Assembly: GCA_938006335.1 (NCBI GenBank)
Contig: CALLMF010000022.1
Location: 124,001 to 188,000, forward strand
DNA length: 64,000 bases
Reading direction: 5' to 3'
Source: an uncultured Granulosicoccaceae bacterium
GTDB taxonomy: Bacteria > Pseudomonadota > Gammaproteobacteria > Granulosicoccales > Granulosicoccaceae
Shown: piece by piece, positions 28,623-39,129 of the stretch
How the letters are laid out: each line of letters begins with the position of its first letter
How positions within the stretch are numbered: position 1 is the stretch's first letter
Position numbers and translations under genes: made by a program
Notes under the pieces: generated by a model
What the model saw: the letters and a program-made list of their open reading frames with translations, nothing else
Databases searched by the model: none
Told to the model about the DNA's origin: nothing

Positions 28623-29528
28623 TTAGCCGAGTTCCAGAGTGCCGACGCCCCACAGCGCGTCAGTGTCGATGACAGGTGGAGGCCCCATGTACATACGTGC
28701 GGTCTCGAAGGCCTGTTCCATTCCGGCTGCCTGCATCAGATCGACCGCGATTAGATTGGGTTCCGGCACATCGACGGTAATTTTCGGCGTGTGCCTGCCA
28801 TGTTTGCTTGTGAGGAGCACGTAGTCGGCGATGTGGTGTAGCAGCGTGCTCGCGGTTGCTGTGTCGCTGGCCAACACCGGCCCGGCCTTGAATCCGTCAC
28901 GGCACGGACGCACGGTGGCGAATCCCTTCAAGCTTCCCTGTCCCCAGCAGGTGACTGTGGTGCGCGTGCTTCCCGGCGGTAACCAGGTGTCGAGAAAGCC
29001 CTCGCGTTCGACGCCGCCTATGGACGTGTCGAGCGAGATGGCTTCAGCCATCATCGCGGCGTCGAAGGCCGTGCAATCCAGAGATCGTTCGGTGACTTTC
29101 AGGAGTCCTTCTGCAGCTCCCGTGAAACGCAGATTGCGATACAGGTGAACAAAGCCCGACTGCTGGTAGTTGCCTTGTTGTGCGGGCACGCCATCCAGGC
29201 CAATGGTCGACAGTCCGCGCATGCGGGCGTGCTCGATCGCTTTGTCCCATACGCGCTTGCCCAGTCCCTGGCCACGCGCTTCGGGAGCGGCGATGTAGAG
29301 ACCCAGAAACCCCTGGTGTGCTGACTGCTTGACCAGCGAGATACCTGCGAGCAACTGTGAGCCGTCGCCGATTCCAACGAAGCCGCTCGGGTCGCTGTTG
29401 AAGAACGCGGTCGCGTCGTCCGCACCCGGATTCCAGCCCTCCGCCGCGGCCATGTCCAACAGCGATTCGACCTCGGCAAGACCGAGCGTCCCGTGAATGT
29501 CCGGTTTTTGACGTTTCGACAAATCCAT
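28623..29528 (-). CDS. GNAT-family N-acetyltransferase
   Basis: 301 residues from ATG 29528; longer in-frame starts exist (29555, 29663) but enter the divergent ABC gene's leader. The first 130 residues contain a GNAT domain: LGLYIAAPEARGQGLGKRVWDKAIEHAR is the acetyl-CoA-binding motif A, followed by GLSTIGLDGVPAQQGNYQQSGF. A second domain (about 150-300) includes a C-terminal GNAT-like half as in the GNAT/DUF1248 (LigA-like) proteins that have a YitH/HolE-like second half. Substrate unknown. Confidence 0.82.
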   Translation of the reverse strand: MDLSKRQKPDIHGTLGLAEVESLLDMAAAEGWNPGADDATAFFNSDPSGFVGIGDGSQLLAGISLVKQSAHQGFLGLYIAAPEARGQGLGKRVWDKAIEHARMRGLSTIGLDGVPAQQGNYQQSGFVHLYRNLRFTGAAEGLLKVTERSLDCTAFDAAMMAEAISLDTSIGGVEREGFLDTWLPPGSTRTTVTCWGQGSLKGFATVRPCRDGFKAGPVLASDTATASTLLHHIADYVLLTSKHGRHTPKITVDVPEPNLIAVDLMQAAGMEQAFETARMYMGPPPVIDTDALWGVGTLELG

Positions 29529-29644
29529 GGCACGGAGTTTGACGCATTGGTGCATGACTAGTGAATTCGGGCGATTTTGGGACTTTTTTGCACCATGGTG
29601 ATGCCTGCGGGGTTTCGAGTTCGTCCAAAATGGTGCAGCGCGCC

Positions 29645-30640
29645 ATGACTGAGGCGGCGACACTCAGCCTCGATGGGGTCTGCAAGCACTACGGTGATGA
29701 CGTCCTTGCGGTTGATCATTTCACGCAACGGTTCGAACCATCGAGTTATGTGTGCCTGCTAGGGCCGTCGGGGTGCGGCAAGACCAGCACGCTGCGCATG
29801 ATCGCGGGGCATGAAGACATCAGTAGCGGTGAAATCCGGCTGCGTGATCGCACGCTCAACCGCTTGCCGCCGGCCAAGCGGGGCACGGCCATGATGTTCC
29901 AGAGCTATGCGCTCTTTCCGCACTTGTCCGTACTCGACAACGTCGGCTTCGGCTTGCGCATGCGAGGCATCGACAAGAGCGAGCGCGACAAGCGTGCGAT
30001 GGCCTTGCTGGATCTGGTGGACATGACCCACTTGTCGGCACGTCGACCCCAGCAGCTGTCTGGAGGGCAGCAACAGCGTGTGGCCTTGGCTCGGGCTCTG
30101 GTCACGGAACCTGATGTGTTGTTACTCGATGAGCCACTGTCAGCACTCGATCCTTTCTTGCGGATTCGCATGCGTGCGGAACTGCGCCGTCTGCAGCAGG
30201 AGTCCGGCATCACCTTCGTGCACGTCACCCACTCGCAGGACGAGGCGCTGGCGCTCGCTGATCGGGTGGTGTTGATGAACGCCGCGCGCATCGAACAGGC
30301 CGGCACTGCACAAGAGTTGTTCGATCATCCACGCACGGAGTTTGTCGCGCGCTTCATGGGAGGGCACAACGTGATGCCGCTGGGAGATAACGTGATTGCC
30401 GTGCGCACGGACCGCATGCGCCTTGGCGACTCAACAGGTGCTGATGATGCGCGCGTCGAACAGGTGGAGTATCTCGGGCGCACCGTCGAGGTATCCGTGC
30501 GCCGACCGGACGGCGCCTTGTTGACCGCGTCGCTTGAAGATTCCCGATTTTCGCAACGCCCCTGGAATGTCGGTGATTTAGCCGCCGTTTCCTGGAAAGA
30601 ATCTGATGTCAGACAACTCGAGGTGACCCACCCGCAGTAG
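29645..30640 (+). CDS. ABC transporter ATP-binding protein, PotA type
   Basis: 331 residues from ATG 29645; the open frame begins at 29561 but adds no conserved sequence. NBD motifs: Walker A GPSGCGKTS, Q-loop [26 protein letters not shown] signature, Walker B LLLDEPLSALD and H-loop HVTHSQDEAL. A TOBE-like C-terminal domain follows from about residue 240. It energises uptake with the two permeases (32080, 33009) and the binding protein (30708), all on the same strand. PotA/PotG-type ATPases power polyamine, thiamine or opine transporters. Confidence 0.9.
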   Translation: MTEAATLSLDGVCKHYGDDVLAVDHFTQRFEPSSYVCLLGPSGCGKTSTLRMIAGHEDISSGEIRLRDRTLNRLPPAKRGTAMMFQSYALFPHLSVLDNVGFGLRMRGIDKSERDKRAMALLDLVDMTHLSARRPQQLSGGQQQRVALARALVTEPDVLLLDEPLSALDPFLRIRMRAELRRLQQESGITFVHVTHSQDEALALADRVVLMNAARIEQAGTAQELFDHPRTEFVARFMGGHNVMPLGDNVIAVRTDRMRLGDSTGADDARVEQVEYLGRTVEVSVRRPDGALLTASLEDSRFSQRPWNVGDLAAVSWKESDVRQLEVTHPQ

Positions 30641-30707
30641 TGACCCTGCGGTGTGTTGACACCGCTACGACCATTCCAACAACAATTTTGAGAGAAGAGA
30701 GCAGTCC

Positions 30708-32039
30708 ATGAAACGCAATACACTTAGCAACGCAGTGAGTGAGTCACTGTCTCCGGCGCCCGATACGCTCGACACACACGGCAATCGTAGAAGAACCTTG
30801 CTGAAAGGTGCTGCCGCGGCAACGGTCGCGACCGGCACGATCACAGGTGCTCCAATGATCTGGGCACAAAACATCAAGGACGTCACCTTGCGCCAGTTTG
30901 GCACCGGTGTGTCGAACCTGAATGATGTGGCGGCCAAGGTCAAGGAAGACCTCGGATTTACCCTGGAGATGACAGCTCTCGATTCTGATTCGGTTGCACA
31001 GCGTGCCGCCACTCAGCCCAACAGTTTCGACATTGCCGACATCGAGTACTGGATCTGCAAGAAGGTCTGGCCGGCGGGCAATCTGCAAGCGATGGATACC
31101 TCGCGAATCGATCAGTACGACAACATTGTTGGTATCTTTCGCAACGGCAAGCTCAACCCCGACAGCGAAATTGCGCAAGGTACCGCGCCGCACTCGGTCG
31201 GGTTTGTCGACGGTTCGGACGGCACCGAATTTGTCGATGAAGAGTCTGGCTGGATGACCCTCATTCCGACCATATACAACGCAGATACGCTCGGCATTCG
31301 GCCCGATCTGATCGGGCGACCCATCGAGTCCTGGGCGGAACTTCTGAACCCTGAATTCAAGGGCAAGGCCTCCATTCTCGACATTTCATCCATCGGCATC
31401 ATGGACGCGGCGATGGTCGCCGAAGCCAGCGGGATCATCACCTACGGCGACAAGGGCAACATGACGCGTGAGGAGATCGACACCACGATCAACATGTTGA
31501 TCGAAGCGAAGAGGGCCGGGCAGTTCCGTGCCTTCTGGAAGAGCTTTGATGAGAGCGTGAATCTGATGGCGTCAGGTGAGGTCGTGATTCAATCGATGTG
31601 GTCGCCAGCGATTACCGCGGTCAAGGCCAAGGGTATAGAGTGCGTCTATCAGCCACTCAAGGAAGGCTACCGATCCTGGGGCGGTGGACTGGGCCTGTCG
31701 AAGAACCTGTCAGGTCTTGAACTGGATGCAGCCTATGAATACATCAACTGGTATCTGTCCGGTTGGGTCGGTGGCTACCTGATGCGTCAGGGCTACTACT
31801 CGGCAGTACCGACGACCTCCAAGGAGTTCATGAGCGCCGATGAGTGGGGCTATTGGTTCGAGGGTAAGGCAGCGGAAGGTGACATCGTGAGCCCGACGGG
31901 TCAGACCATCGCGAGTACCGGTGATGTTCGCGATGGCGGTGCCTTTGAAGAGCGCATGGGCCGAGTCGCGTGCTGGAACGCCGTGATGGACGAAAACCAG
32001 TACATGGTGCGCAAGTGGAACGAGTTCATCGCGGCGTAG
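30708..32039 (+). CDS. ABC transporter substrate-binding protein, spermidine/putrescine (PotD) class, Tat-exported
   Basis: 443 residues. The leader NRRRTLLKGAAAATVATG carries a twin-arginine motif, so it folds before export. The mature region is PotD-like (SBP_bac_8): DLGFTLEMTALDS, LIPTIYNADTLGIRP, LLNPEFKGKASILD and the closing NQYMVRKWNEF. The ligand is unknown; polyamines, amines or opine-like compounds suit this class. It lies 67 bp after the ATPase gene and 40 bp before the first permease. Confidence 0.88.
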   Translation: MKRNTLSNAVSESLSPAPDTLDTHGNRRRTLLKGAAAATVATGTITGAPMIWAQNIKDVTLRQFGTGVSNLNDVAAKVKEDLGFTLEMTALDSDSVAQRAATQPNSFDIADIEYWICKKVWPAGNLQAMDTSRIDQYDNIVGIFRNGKLNPDSEIAQGTAPHSVGFVDGSDGTEFVDEESGWMTLIPTIYNADTLGIRPDLIGRPIESWAELLNPEFKGKASILDISSIGIMDAAMVAEASGIITYGDKGNMTREEIDTTINMLIEAKRAGQFRAFWKSFDESVNLMASGEVVIQSMWSPAITAVKAKGIECVYQPLKEGYRSWGGGLGLSKNLSGLELDAAYEYINWYLSGWVGGYLMRQGYYSAVPTTSKEFMSADEWGYWFEGKAAEGDIVSPTGQTIASTGDVRDGGAFEERMGRVACWNAVMDENQYMVRKWNEFIAA

Positions 32040-32079
32040 TGATGACGGATCTTTCGACACCGATGTGCGCGATTGCTGA

Positions 32080-33006
32080 GTGAGCGCGTCCATCGATACA
32101 CCGGCAGCGGCCGGCAGGCCGGCCGCTGCTGTACCTGGTAAAAGGCCTCGTGGCAGGTTAAGTGAAAACCTGCTCGGGTGGCTGCTGGCGACCCCGTTTG
32201 TCGCAGTGCTCGCTGTTTTCCTGTTGCTACCGATCGCACTGATTTTTGTTGTCAGTTTCTGGGAAACCAGTGCTTACAGCTACGGTCCTGCCTTCATTCT
32301 TGACAATTACGGCTACCTGCTGACGTCGAGCGTCACCTTATCCGTCTACGTCAAGACACTGATGTTCACCGCATTGACATGGGCAATCACCCTGTTGATC
32401 GGATTTACCGTTGCATGGTTTCTCGCGTTTCATGTGCGCAGTCTGGGTGTGCAGATCAGTCTTTTTCTGCTTTGTACCATCCCGTTCTGGACCTCGAACA
32501 TCATTCGTATGATTTCGTGGATACCGTTCCTCGGGCGCAACGGCATCGCCAATAGTGTTCTGCTGGATCTGGGCGTCATCGATGCACCGCTTGAGTGGCT
32601 GTTGTTCTCTGACTTTGCGGTCATCCTGGCCTTTGTACATCTGTACACCCTTTTCATGATCGTGCCGATCTTCAACACCATGATGCGAATTGATCGCTCC
32701 TTGATCGAGGCCGCACGCGATGCCGGAGCCTCCGGCTTCCAGGTGCTTCGACACGTGGTCTTGCCGCTGACCTTGCCGGGCATCATGATCGGATCGATAT
32801 TCGTTGTGACCCTGGTGATGGGTGACTTCATCACCGTACGTTTCATGTCTGGAGGGCAGAGCGCGTCTGTCGGTCGGACCATCGCCAATGAAATCGCGCT
32901 GTTGCAATATCCCGCAGCCTCGGCGAACGCGGTGATTCTTCTTGTAACCGTACTCTTGATGGTCGGAGTGTTGATGCGCTTCGTCGACATTCGCAAGGAG
33001 CTTTGA
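32080..33006 (+). CDS. ABC transporter permease, PotB class
   Basis: 308 residues from GTG 32080. Six or so transmembrane helices and the EAA signature EAARDAGASGFQVLRHVVLPLTLPG near residue 215. Together with the next gene it forms the membrane channel. The stop codon overlaps the downstream gene's leader (TTTGACCATG). Confidence 0.9.
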   Translation: MSASIDTPAAAGRPAAAVPGKRPRGRLSENLLGWLLATPFVAVLAVFLLLPIALIFVVSFWETSAYSYGPAFILDNYGYLLTSSVTLSVYVKTLMFTALTWAITLLIGFTVAWFLAFHVRSLGVQISLFLLCTIPFWTSNIIRMISWIPFLGRNGIANSVLLDLGVIDAPLEWLLFSDFAVILAFVHLYTLFMIVPIFNTMMRIDRSLIEAARDAGASGFQVLRHVVLPLTLPGIMIGSIFVVTLVMGDFITVRFMSGGQSASVGRTIANEIALLQYPAASANAVILLVTVLLMVGVLMRFVDIRKEL

Positions 33007-33008
33007 CC

Positions 33009-33824
33009 ATGCGCAGGCCCTGGACCTTCTGGCCTTTGGCGGCCTTCTTCGTGCTGTTCGTCGCCTTTTTGTATGGCCCGACGCTGACCATCGGTATCCT
33101 GTCTTTTCAAGGCCCGCAGGGCGGTCTGACCTTCCCATTGAACGGGGTGTCCTTTCACTGGTTTGGAGAACTGTTCCAACAGCAGGCCGTCGGTGATATC
33201 TGGGGTTCGTTTCGTCGATCTTTTGCGCTTGGCTCGCTGGTCATGCTCATTACCGTCGTGGTCTCTGTCATGGCAGGGCTTGCATTCCGCAAGCGATTTG
33301 CCGGTGCAGGCATCGTGTTCTATCTCGGTATCGCCAGCCTGATCGTACCGTCCATTCTCGTATCCCTTGGTGTTGGTATTCTGTTCAATGTTGCCGGCAT
33401 CGATGTTCATTGGATGACATCGGGACTTGGTGCACAACTGACCTGGACCTTGCCGTTCGGTCTACTCATCATGTTTGCTGTGTTCAATCGATTTGATCCG
33501 GCGTTTGAAGAAGCGGCCAGAGATCTCGGTGCAAGCCGGTGGCAGACGCTACGGCATGTCGTGCTTCCCATCATCGCTCCGAGTCTGCTCGGTGTCGCTC
33601 TGTTCGGGTTCACGCTGTCGTACGATGAATTCGCGCGCACGCTACTGACGGCGGGGTCGTACAACACCTTGCCGTTGGAAATCTACGGGATGACTACGAA
33701 CGTCACCACACCGGTTCTTTACGCCTTGGGAACATTGACCACGGTATTTTCGTTCACGGTCATTGCAGTTGCGGCAATCGCCATGCGTGTGTCGCTCAAG
33801 CGCCGTTCACAGCCTTCTCGCTAG
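33009..33824 (+). CDS. ABC transporter permease, PotC class
   Basis: 271 residues from ATG 33009, 2 nt after the previous stop; a TTG at 33003 would overlap the upstream gene. The EAA motif is EEAARDLGASRWQTLRHVVLPIIAPS, and the polytopic hydrophobic pattern is typical. It pairs with the PotB-class permease. The racemase follows 12 nt after the stop, implying one operon. Confidence 0.9.
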   Translation: MRRPWTFWPLAAFFVLFVAFLYGPTLTIGILSFQGPQGGLTFPLNGVSFHWFGELFQQQAVGDIWGSFRRSFALGSLVMLITVVVSVMAGLAFRKRFAGAGIVFYLGIASLIVPSILVSLGVGILFNVAGIDVHWMTSGLGAQLTWTLPFGLLIMFAVFNRFDPAFEEAARDLGASRWQTLRHVVLPIIAPSLLGVALFGFTLSYDEFARTLLTAGSYNTLPLEIYGMTTNVTTPVLYALGTLTTVFSFTVIAVAAIAMRVSLKRRSQPSR

Positions 33825-33836
33825 AGAGCCTGGATC

Positions 33837-34484
33837 ATGTTGCTGCGATTCATCAATCCGAATACCACGCAATCGATGACCGACAAGGTGCTGGCGTCGG
33901 CGCGTGGCGCGGCCGCCAACGGTCTGCGGGTGGATGCGGTGACGTCGCGCCGTGGCCCTGCAGCCATACAGGGCGAGGCAGACGGACTGGCCGCGCTGCC
34001 TGGCCTTCTTGATGAAGTGGAGCGTGGTCTCGCAGACGGTGTCGACGCAATCTGCATTGCCTGCTTTGATGACACGGGAATTGTCGAGGCGCGCCGTGCG
34101 GCTGGAGCTACTCCGGTGCTCGGCATCGGTCAAGCGGCCTTCCTGGCGTGCCTCGCTCGTGGCCAAAAATTTTCAGTGGTGACCACGCTTGCGGTATCAA
34201 TCCCGGTGATCGAGGCCAACCTCAAGCGTTCGGGGTTGGCTGGAGGGTGCCTGCGGGTGCGCGCCAGCGGTGTTCCCGTACTTGCGCTGGAGACTTCGGG
34301 AAGTGGCGCCCGTGAGCAGGTGGCGGATGAGATCTCGCGTGCGCTCGCGGAAGATCGAAGCGAGGCCATCGTGCTCGGTTGCGCAGGCATGGCCGACCTT
34401 GCAGATGACTTCAGTGCTCGCTTTGGCGTGCCGGTGGTCGACGGCGTCGTCGCGGCAACCCGGCTAGCGCCTGCTATCGCCTGA
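33837..34484 (+). CDS. Aspartate/glutamate/hydantoin racemase family protein
   Basis: 215 residues. RFINPNTTQSMTDKV opens the fold as in HyuE-type hydantoin racemases; the two catalytic cysteines are in ICIACFDD and IVLGCAGMADL. Family members interconvert D- and L-forms of amino acids or hydantoins. It follows the ABC permease by 12 nt, so the transporter may import a racemisable amine or amino-acid derivative. The frameshifted aminotransferase lies convergent just after it (11-bp overlap at the 3' ends). Confidence 0.87.
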   Translation: MLLRFINPNTTQSMTDKVLASARGAAANGLRVDAVTSRRGPAAIQGEADGLAALPGLLDEVERGLADGVDAICIACFDDTGIVEARRAAGATPVLGIGQAAFLACLARGQKFSVVTTLAVSIPVIEANLKRSGLAGGCLRVRASGVPVLALETSGSGAREQVADEISRALAEDRSEAIVLGCAGMADLADDFSARFGVPVVDGVVAATRLAPAIA

Positions 34485-35734
34485 CGAAGCCATCCAGTTT
34501 GTCCAGTCCCTGCAGCACGCTCGGTGCAAACTCCGGAAGTGCTGCTGCGATGCCGTCATCATCCATGCCGGCGGTCATCGCCAATGCGTGTCCGCCATCG
34601 TAGTCACAGCCCGACAAGCGTAGCGTCAGGTGATGAGGCGCATCGCCGAAGGCGCTGCCCGGCAGGGTCACCAGATTGCAATGCGTCATCAGCTCATCGC
34701 TCAACGCATCGGATGTTGCGACACGACCGGCCAGAGCCTCCGAGAAGTCAGGCCAGGTATAGAAGCCACCTTGCGGCGTAGCGCACCGCGCACCCATGGC
34801 GCGCAGCCTGTTGGCGATCTCTCGATTGACTGCGCGATGGATGGCCGTGGAGTGAGTGACAAAGTCATCAATGTCCGCGTGGTGCCCGTAGGCCTCGATA
34901 GCGGCATGCTGGACAGGCGCCGCGACACACGACCAGATCTCACTGCCGATCTGTTCCAGTCGAGCCACCAGCTGCGGCATGGCTTTGGGGATCAGGGTCA
35001 CGCCCAGGCGCCATCCCCCGAGTGACAAGTGCTTTGACAGTCCCGTAGTCACAATGGCCCCTTCGGGCCAGAGAGCACCGGCACTTCGATAGACACCGTC
35101 GTACGACAATCGTCCGTAGATTTCGTCACTGATCAGGCACACGCCTTCCTGCTTGCATACGGTGATCAGCGCATTCAGGCTGACATCGTCAATGGTCAGA
35201 CCCGTAGGGTTGCTTGGAAAATTGATCAACAGCTTGGTCGGGTTGAGTCCCTTTGCGCGGGCGGTGTGGATGGCGTCTGCTACCGATTCCGCCGTCAGGC
35301 CAAGACCCGCGTCAGACGGGCTCGCGATCACCGGGATGACTCGGGTGTTGATCAGTTCTGCCTGCGGGGCGTAACTCACCCAGGAGGGCACCGGCAGCAG
35401 CAGGTCGCCTGGAATGGCGAGTTGCAGTCCAAACAGGAGTGCCTTGCTGCCCGGAGCTATGAAGACATCAAAGGCTTCGGGGTCCACCCCGGCGTGGCGT
35501 GCCTGGTGTTGCAGGACCGCTTGTCTCAACTCCGCGAACCGATAGGTAACTCTTCTGATGCGCGTTCGCCTGCAATGCACTGACCAGACGTTGCGGCGCG
35601 GGAAACGGCGCCTCCCCAAAGCCCATATGGTGGACCGTCTCGCCAGCGGCGCGGGCGGCTATGACGAATTCGTTGGCGCCCAATGTCGGGGATACGCGAA
35701 TCTCGGTAGAGCTGTCGGCGTGATCGGTGGGCAT
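34474..35734 (-). pseudogene. Fold-type I PLP aminotransferase, frameshifted
   Basis: The N-terminal part (MPTDHADSSTEIRVSPTL, FVIAARAAGETVHHMGFGEAPFPAP) reads in one frame from ATG 35734. The rest (FAELRQAVLQHQARH, FPSNPTGL, Lys-containing LSKHLSLGGWRLG, DEIYGRL) reads in the next frame. The frames cross near 35530-35550. A one-base insertion, or a deletion of 8 bp restoring the family's Y-x4-G-x3-LR spacing, would explain it. PLP-lysine and the other catalytic motifs are intact in the second frame, so the break is recent or is a sequencing error. Class I/II aminotransferases of this sort act on aspartate-, aromatic- or kynurenine-like substrates. Confidence 0.82.
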
Positions 35735-35833
35735 GGGCGTGTTCGGCGCGTGGTCGGGAATCGAGCCTAGCAACGAGAACCGGGCCACGGCGGGGTATCA
35801 TTCTCGCTCCGCCTCTCCACGCTCGAGCTTCCG

Positions 35834-38455
35834 ATGACCGCCGCCCCCTACGACTTCCGCGCCATAGAGTCCGAGGTCCAGTCGGTCTGGGTCAAGAACG
35901 ATGCGTTCAGGGCCGAGGAGCTTGCCGGGGCAGAAAAGTACTACTGCCTGTGCATGCTGCCGTATCCGTCCGGCAGCCTCCACATGGGGCATGTGCGGAA
36001 CTACACCATTGGGGACGTGCTGTCGCGTTACAAGCGCATGCAGGGTTTCAATGTGTTGCAGCCGATGGGCTGGGATGCCTTTGGCCTGCCCGCCGAAAAC
36101 GCCGCCATCAAGAACGATACAGCGCCGGCCAAGTGGACCTACGCCAATATCGAAGAGATGCGCGAGCAGCTCACGAGCCTCGGCTTTGCCTACGACTGGT
36201 CGCGCGAGGTCACTACCTGCCGGCCCGAGTACTACCGGTGGGAGCAGTGGTTCTTCACTCAGCTGTTCGAGAAGGGGCTGGCCTACCGCAAGATGGCCGT
36301 GGTCAACTGGGACCCGGTCGAACAGACCGTATTGGCCAATGAGCAGGTCGACGCCGATGGCCGCGGCTGGCGCTCCGGTGCCAAGGTCGAGCGGCGTGAG
36401 ATTCCGCAGTGGTTCCTGAAGATCACAGACTACGCTGATGAGCTCCTCGAGGAGCTCGACCGAATGGACGGCTGGCCAGACGCGGTGCGCACCATGCAGC
36501 GCAACTGGATTGGTCGCTCCGAAGGTGTCGAATTCGATTTCCAGATCGCAGGTCGGGGCGATCAGCCAGCGGATGTCACCGAGGACGGTCTGGCCGACTC
36601 GATCCGCGTGTACACCACGCGCCCCGACACGGTCGCTGGGGTCACCTACATGGCAGTCGCCGCAGAGCATCCCATCGCACGCGCGGCGGCAAAGTACAGC
36701 CCCGAGGTCGCAGGCTTCATCAAGAGCTGTGCGGATGCCGGTACGTCAGAGGCGGCGCTTGAGACACTGGAGAAGCGCGGCGTGCCCCTGGGCTACGAGG
36801 CGCTCAACCCGGTCACCGGGGAGCGCATACCGGTGTGGTGCGCCAACTTCGTGCTGATGAGTTACGGCACCGGTGCCGTCATGGCCGTGCCGGGGCACGA
36901 TCAGCGTGATTTCGAATTTGCCAGCAAGTTCGGTTTGCCGATCAAGCAGGTCGTGCAGTCGAGCAAGTCACCCTCGGGTATCGAGGACGGTGCCTTCCTG
37001 GACAAGCAGGATACGGTCACCATCAACTCCGGTGCCTTCGATGGCCTGGATTTCCCGACCGCCTTTGAAAAGACGGCTGAGCATCTGGTACTGCACGCCA
37101 ACGGCGCCAAGAAGGTCAATTACCGCCTGCGCGATTGGGGTATTTCCCGACAGCGCTACTGGGGCTGCCCGATTCCGATCGTCTATGACGAAGACGGCAC
37201 GCCACATGCCGTACCCGAAACCGAATTGCCCGTGAAACTGCCGGAAGATGTCGCCTACTCAGGCGTGAACTCACCGATCAAGGAAGATCCCGGCTTCTAT
37301 GAGACTACGGTGCCCGGTACGGGCAAGCCCGGCACTCGCGAAACCGACACCTTCGATACCTTCTTCGAATCCAGCTGGTACTACGCTCGCTACTGCAGCC
37401 CGGACGCCGATAGCATGCTCGATGAGCGCGCCAACTACTGGCTACCGGTGGATCAGTACATTGGTGGCATCGAGCACGCCGTGTTGCACTTGTTGTACGC
37501 GCGCTTCTTTCACAAGCTGATGCGCGACGTAGGCCTCGTCGAGTCCGACGAGCCCTTCACCCGCTTGCTCACGCAAGGGATGGTCATCGCCGAGACCTTC
37601 TATCGCGATGCGGACGGAAAGCCGGAGTACTTCACGCGCGACGAGCTCGAGCTCGAGCGTGACGACAAGGGGCGTATCAGTGGCGCTACGCTGAAAGCGG
37701 ACGGCAAGCCGGTCAGCGTGGGCCGTATCGAGAAGATGTCCAAGTCCAAGAGCAACGGCGTCGATCCGCTTGCCATGATCGAACGCTACGGGGCCGACAC
37801 CGTCCGACTGTTCTCCATGTCCGACTCTCCTCCGCACCAGTCGCTGGAATGGAAGGAAGGGGGCGTGGAGGGTATGCACCGTTTCCTCAAGCGCCTGTGG
37901 CGCGAGATCGACGACCTGGATGCAGCAGATGGAGACTTCGATCCGGCTGACTTGAGCGAGGCCGAGCTCGACCTTCGCCGCAAGACGCACGAGACCATTG
38001 CCAAGGTCACCGACGACATCGAGCGCCGCATGACCTTCAACACGGCCATTGCGTCGATGATGGAGTTGTTCAACGAGCTGTCACGTTTCAAGCCACAAGG
38101 TGATGCGGGTCGCGCGGTGGCGCATGAGGCGGCGAGTGCACTGGTCAGACTGCTGCAACCCTTCGTGCCGCACGCCACTCATGCCTTGTGGGAAAAGCTG
38201 GGCTACACCACCGCCTTGCTGAACGAAGCGTGGCCGGAAGTGGACGAAGATGCCCTGAAGCGCGACGCAATCAGTCTTGTTGTGCAGGTCAACGGCAAGC
38301 GCCGTGCCGAGGTATCTGTGGCGAGCGATGCCAGCAAGGAGGAGTGTGAGGCAGTGGCACTGGCCAATGAAGACGTGCAGCGCCATGTGGGAGACGCGAC
38401 GGTGCGCAAGGTCATCGTCGTGCCGGGGCGTCTTGTCAATATCGTTGCGAACTGA
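35834..38455 (+). CDS. leuS: Leucyl-tRNA synthetase
   Basis: 873 residues, standard bacterial LeuRS length. HIGH-type motif [11 protein letters not shown] at about 43-53, editing domain around 225-420 ([25 protein letters not shown]), ESSWYYARY, and [12 protein letters not shown] at about 634, followed by the anticodon-binding domain. It charges tRNA-Leu in the cytoplasm. lptE normally follows directly, but here it is 3.8 kb away. Confidence 0.97.
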   Translation: MTAAPYDFRAIESEVQSVWVKNDAFRAEELAGAEKYYCLCMLPYPSGSLHMGHVRNYTIGDVLSRYKRMQGFNVLQPMGWDAFGLPAENAAIKNDTAPAKWTYANIEEMREQLTSLGFAYDWSREVTTCRPEYYRWEQWFFTQLFEKGLAYRKMAVVNWDPVEQTVLANEQVDADGRGWRSGAKVERREIPQWFLKITDYADELLEELDRMDGWPDAVRTMQRNWIGRSEGVEFDFQIAGRGDQPADVTEDGLADSIRVYTTRPDTVAGVTYMAVAAEHPIARAAAKYSPEVAGFIKSCADAGTSEAALETLEKRGVPLGYEALNPVTGERIPVWCANFVLMSYGTGAVMAVPGHDQRDFEFASKFGLPIKQVVQSSKSPSGIEDGAFLDKQDTVTINSGAFDGLDFPTAFEKTAEHLVLHANGAKKVNYRLRDWGISRQRYWGCPIPIVYDEDGTPHAVPETELPVKLPEDVAYSGVNSPIKEDPGFYETTVPGTGKPGTRETDTFDTFFESSWYYARYCSPDADSMLDERANYWLPVDQYIGGIEHAVLHLLYARFFHKLMRDVGLVESDEPFTRLLTQGMVIAETFYRDADGKPEYFTRDELELERDDKGRISGATLKADGKPVSVGRIEKMSKSKSNGVDPLAMIERYGADTVRLFSMSDSPPHQSLEWKEGGVEGMHRFLKRLWREIDDLDAADGDFDPADLSEAELDLRRKTHETIAKVTDDIERRMTFNTAIASMMELFNELSRFKPQGDAGRAVAHEAASALVRLLQPFVPHATHALWEKLGYTTALLNEAWPEVDEDALKRDAISLVVQVNGKRRAEVSVASDASKEECEAVALANEDVQRHVGDATVRKVIVVPGRLVNIVAN

Positions 38456-38469
38456 CGCCGGGCGTTCTG

Positions 38470-39129
38470 ATGCCTGTAGACACATCGTCCTTGATGGTAT
38501 TTGCGCTAGCTTCTGCGGCGCTCATTGTTGTGCCCGGACCCACTGTTACGGTGATTATTGCCAACAGCTTGGCTAACGGGGCACGCGCTGGTCTTTTCAA
38601 TGTGCTGGGTACACAGCTGGGGCTCGCCTCCATGTTGCTGCTGTTCACCGCGGGCTTCAGTGTGATCGTCGAGCGACTGGGTTCGGTGTTTGATGTTGTG
38701 CGCGTGGTCGGCGCGGTGTACCTGGTGTGGCTAGGCATCAAGTTGTGGCGTGCCAACGGAGGGACCTTTGATGCAGGAAGTGGGGAGAAGATCCGCGCAG
38801 CCCGTTCCGACGCCTGGTACGTGCGTCAGGGGGTGTTCGTGATCTGGGCCAACCCCAAGATTTTGATGCTGTTCGGTGCATTCATTCCGCAGTTCGTGAA
38901 CCCTGCGAATGAGGTCGTGCCACAGGTGCTCACCTTGGGGCTCGTGTTCATGGTCATCGCGACGTTCTTCGATGTGATCTATGCGCTTGCGGCAGGTCGC
39001 ATGGGGCAGTGGTTATCGAAGCAGCGTGCGCGGGTCGCTGAGCGATGTGCCGCCGCTTTCCTGATCGTCGGTGGTGTCTGGCTTGCACTGAGTGGTGGTT
39101 TGACGCCCACTGAAGCGGCCGCACGCTAG
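38470..39129 (+). CDS. LysE-family amino-acid exporter
   Basis: 219 residues with six hydrophobic segments. LIVVPGPTVTVIIANSLANGARAG is the LysE/RhtB N-terminal signature; VYLVWLGIKLWR and WANPKILMLFGAFIPQF are typical of later helices. It exports amino acids or similar metabolites. It starts 14 bp after leuS and overlaps the next gene by one base. Confidence 0.9.
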   Translation: MPVDTSSLMVFALASAALIVVPGPTVTVIIANSLANGARAGLFNVLGTQLGLASMLLLFTAGFSVIVERLGSVFDVVRVVGAVYLVWLGIKLWRANGGTFDAGSGEKIRAARSDAWYVRQGVFVIWANPKILMLFGAFIPQFVNPANEVVPQVLTLGLVFMVIATFFDVIYALAAGRMGQWLSKQRARVAERCAAAFLIVGGVWLALSGGLTPTEAAAR

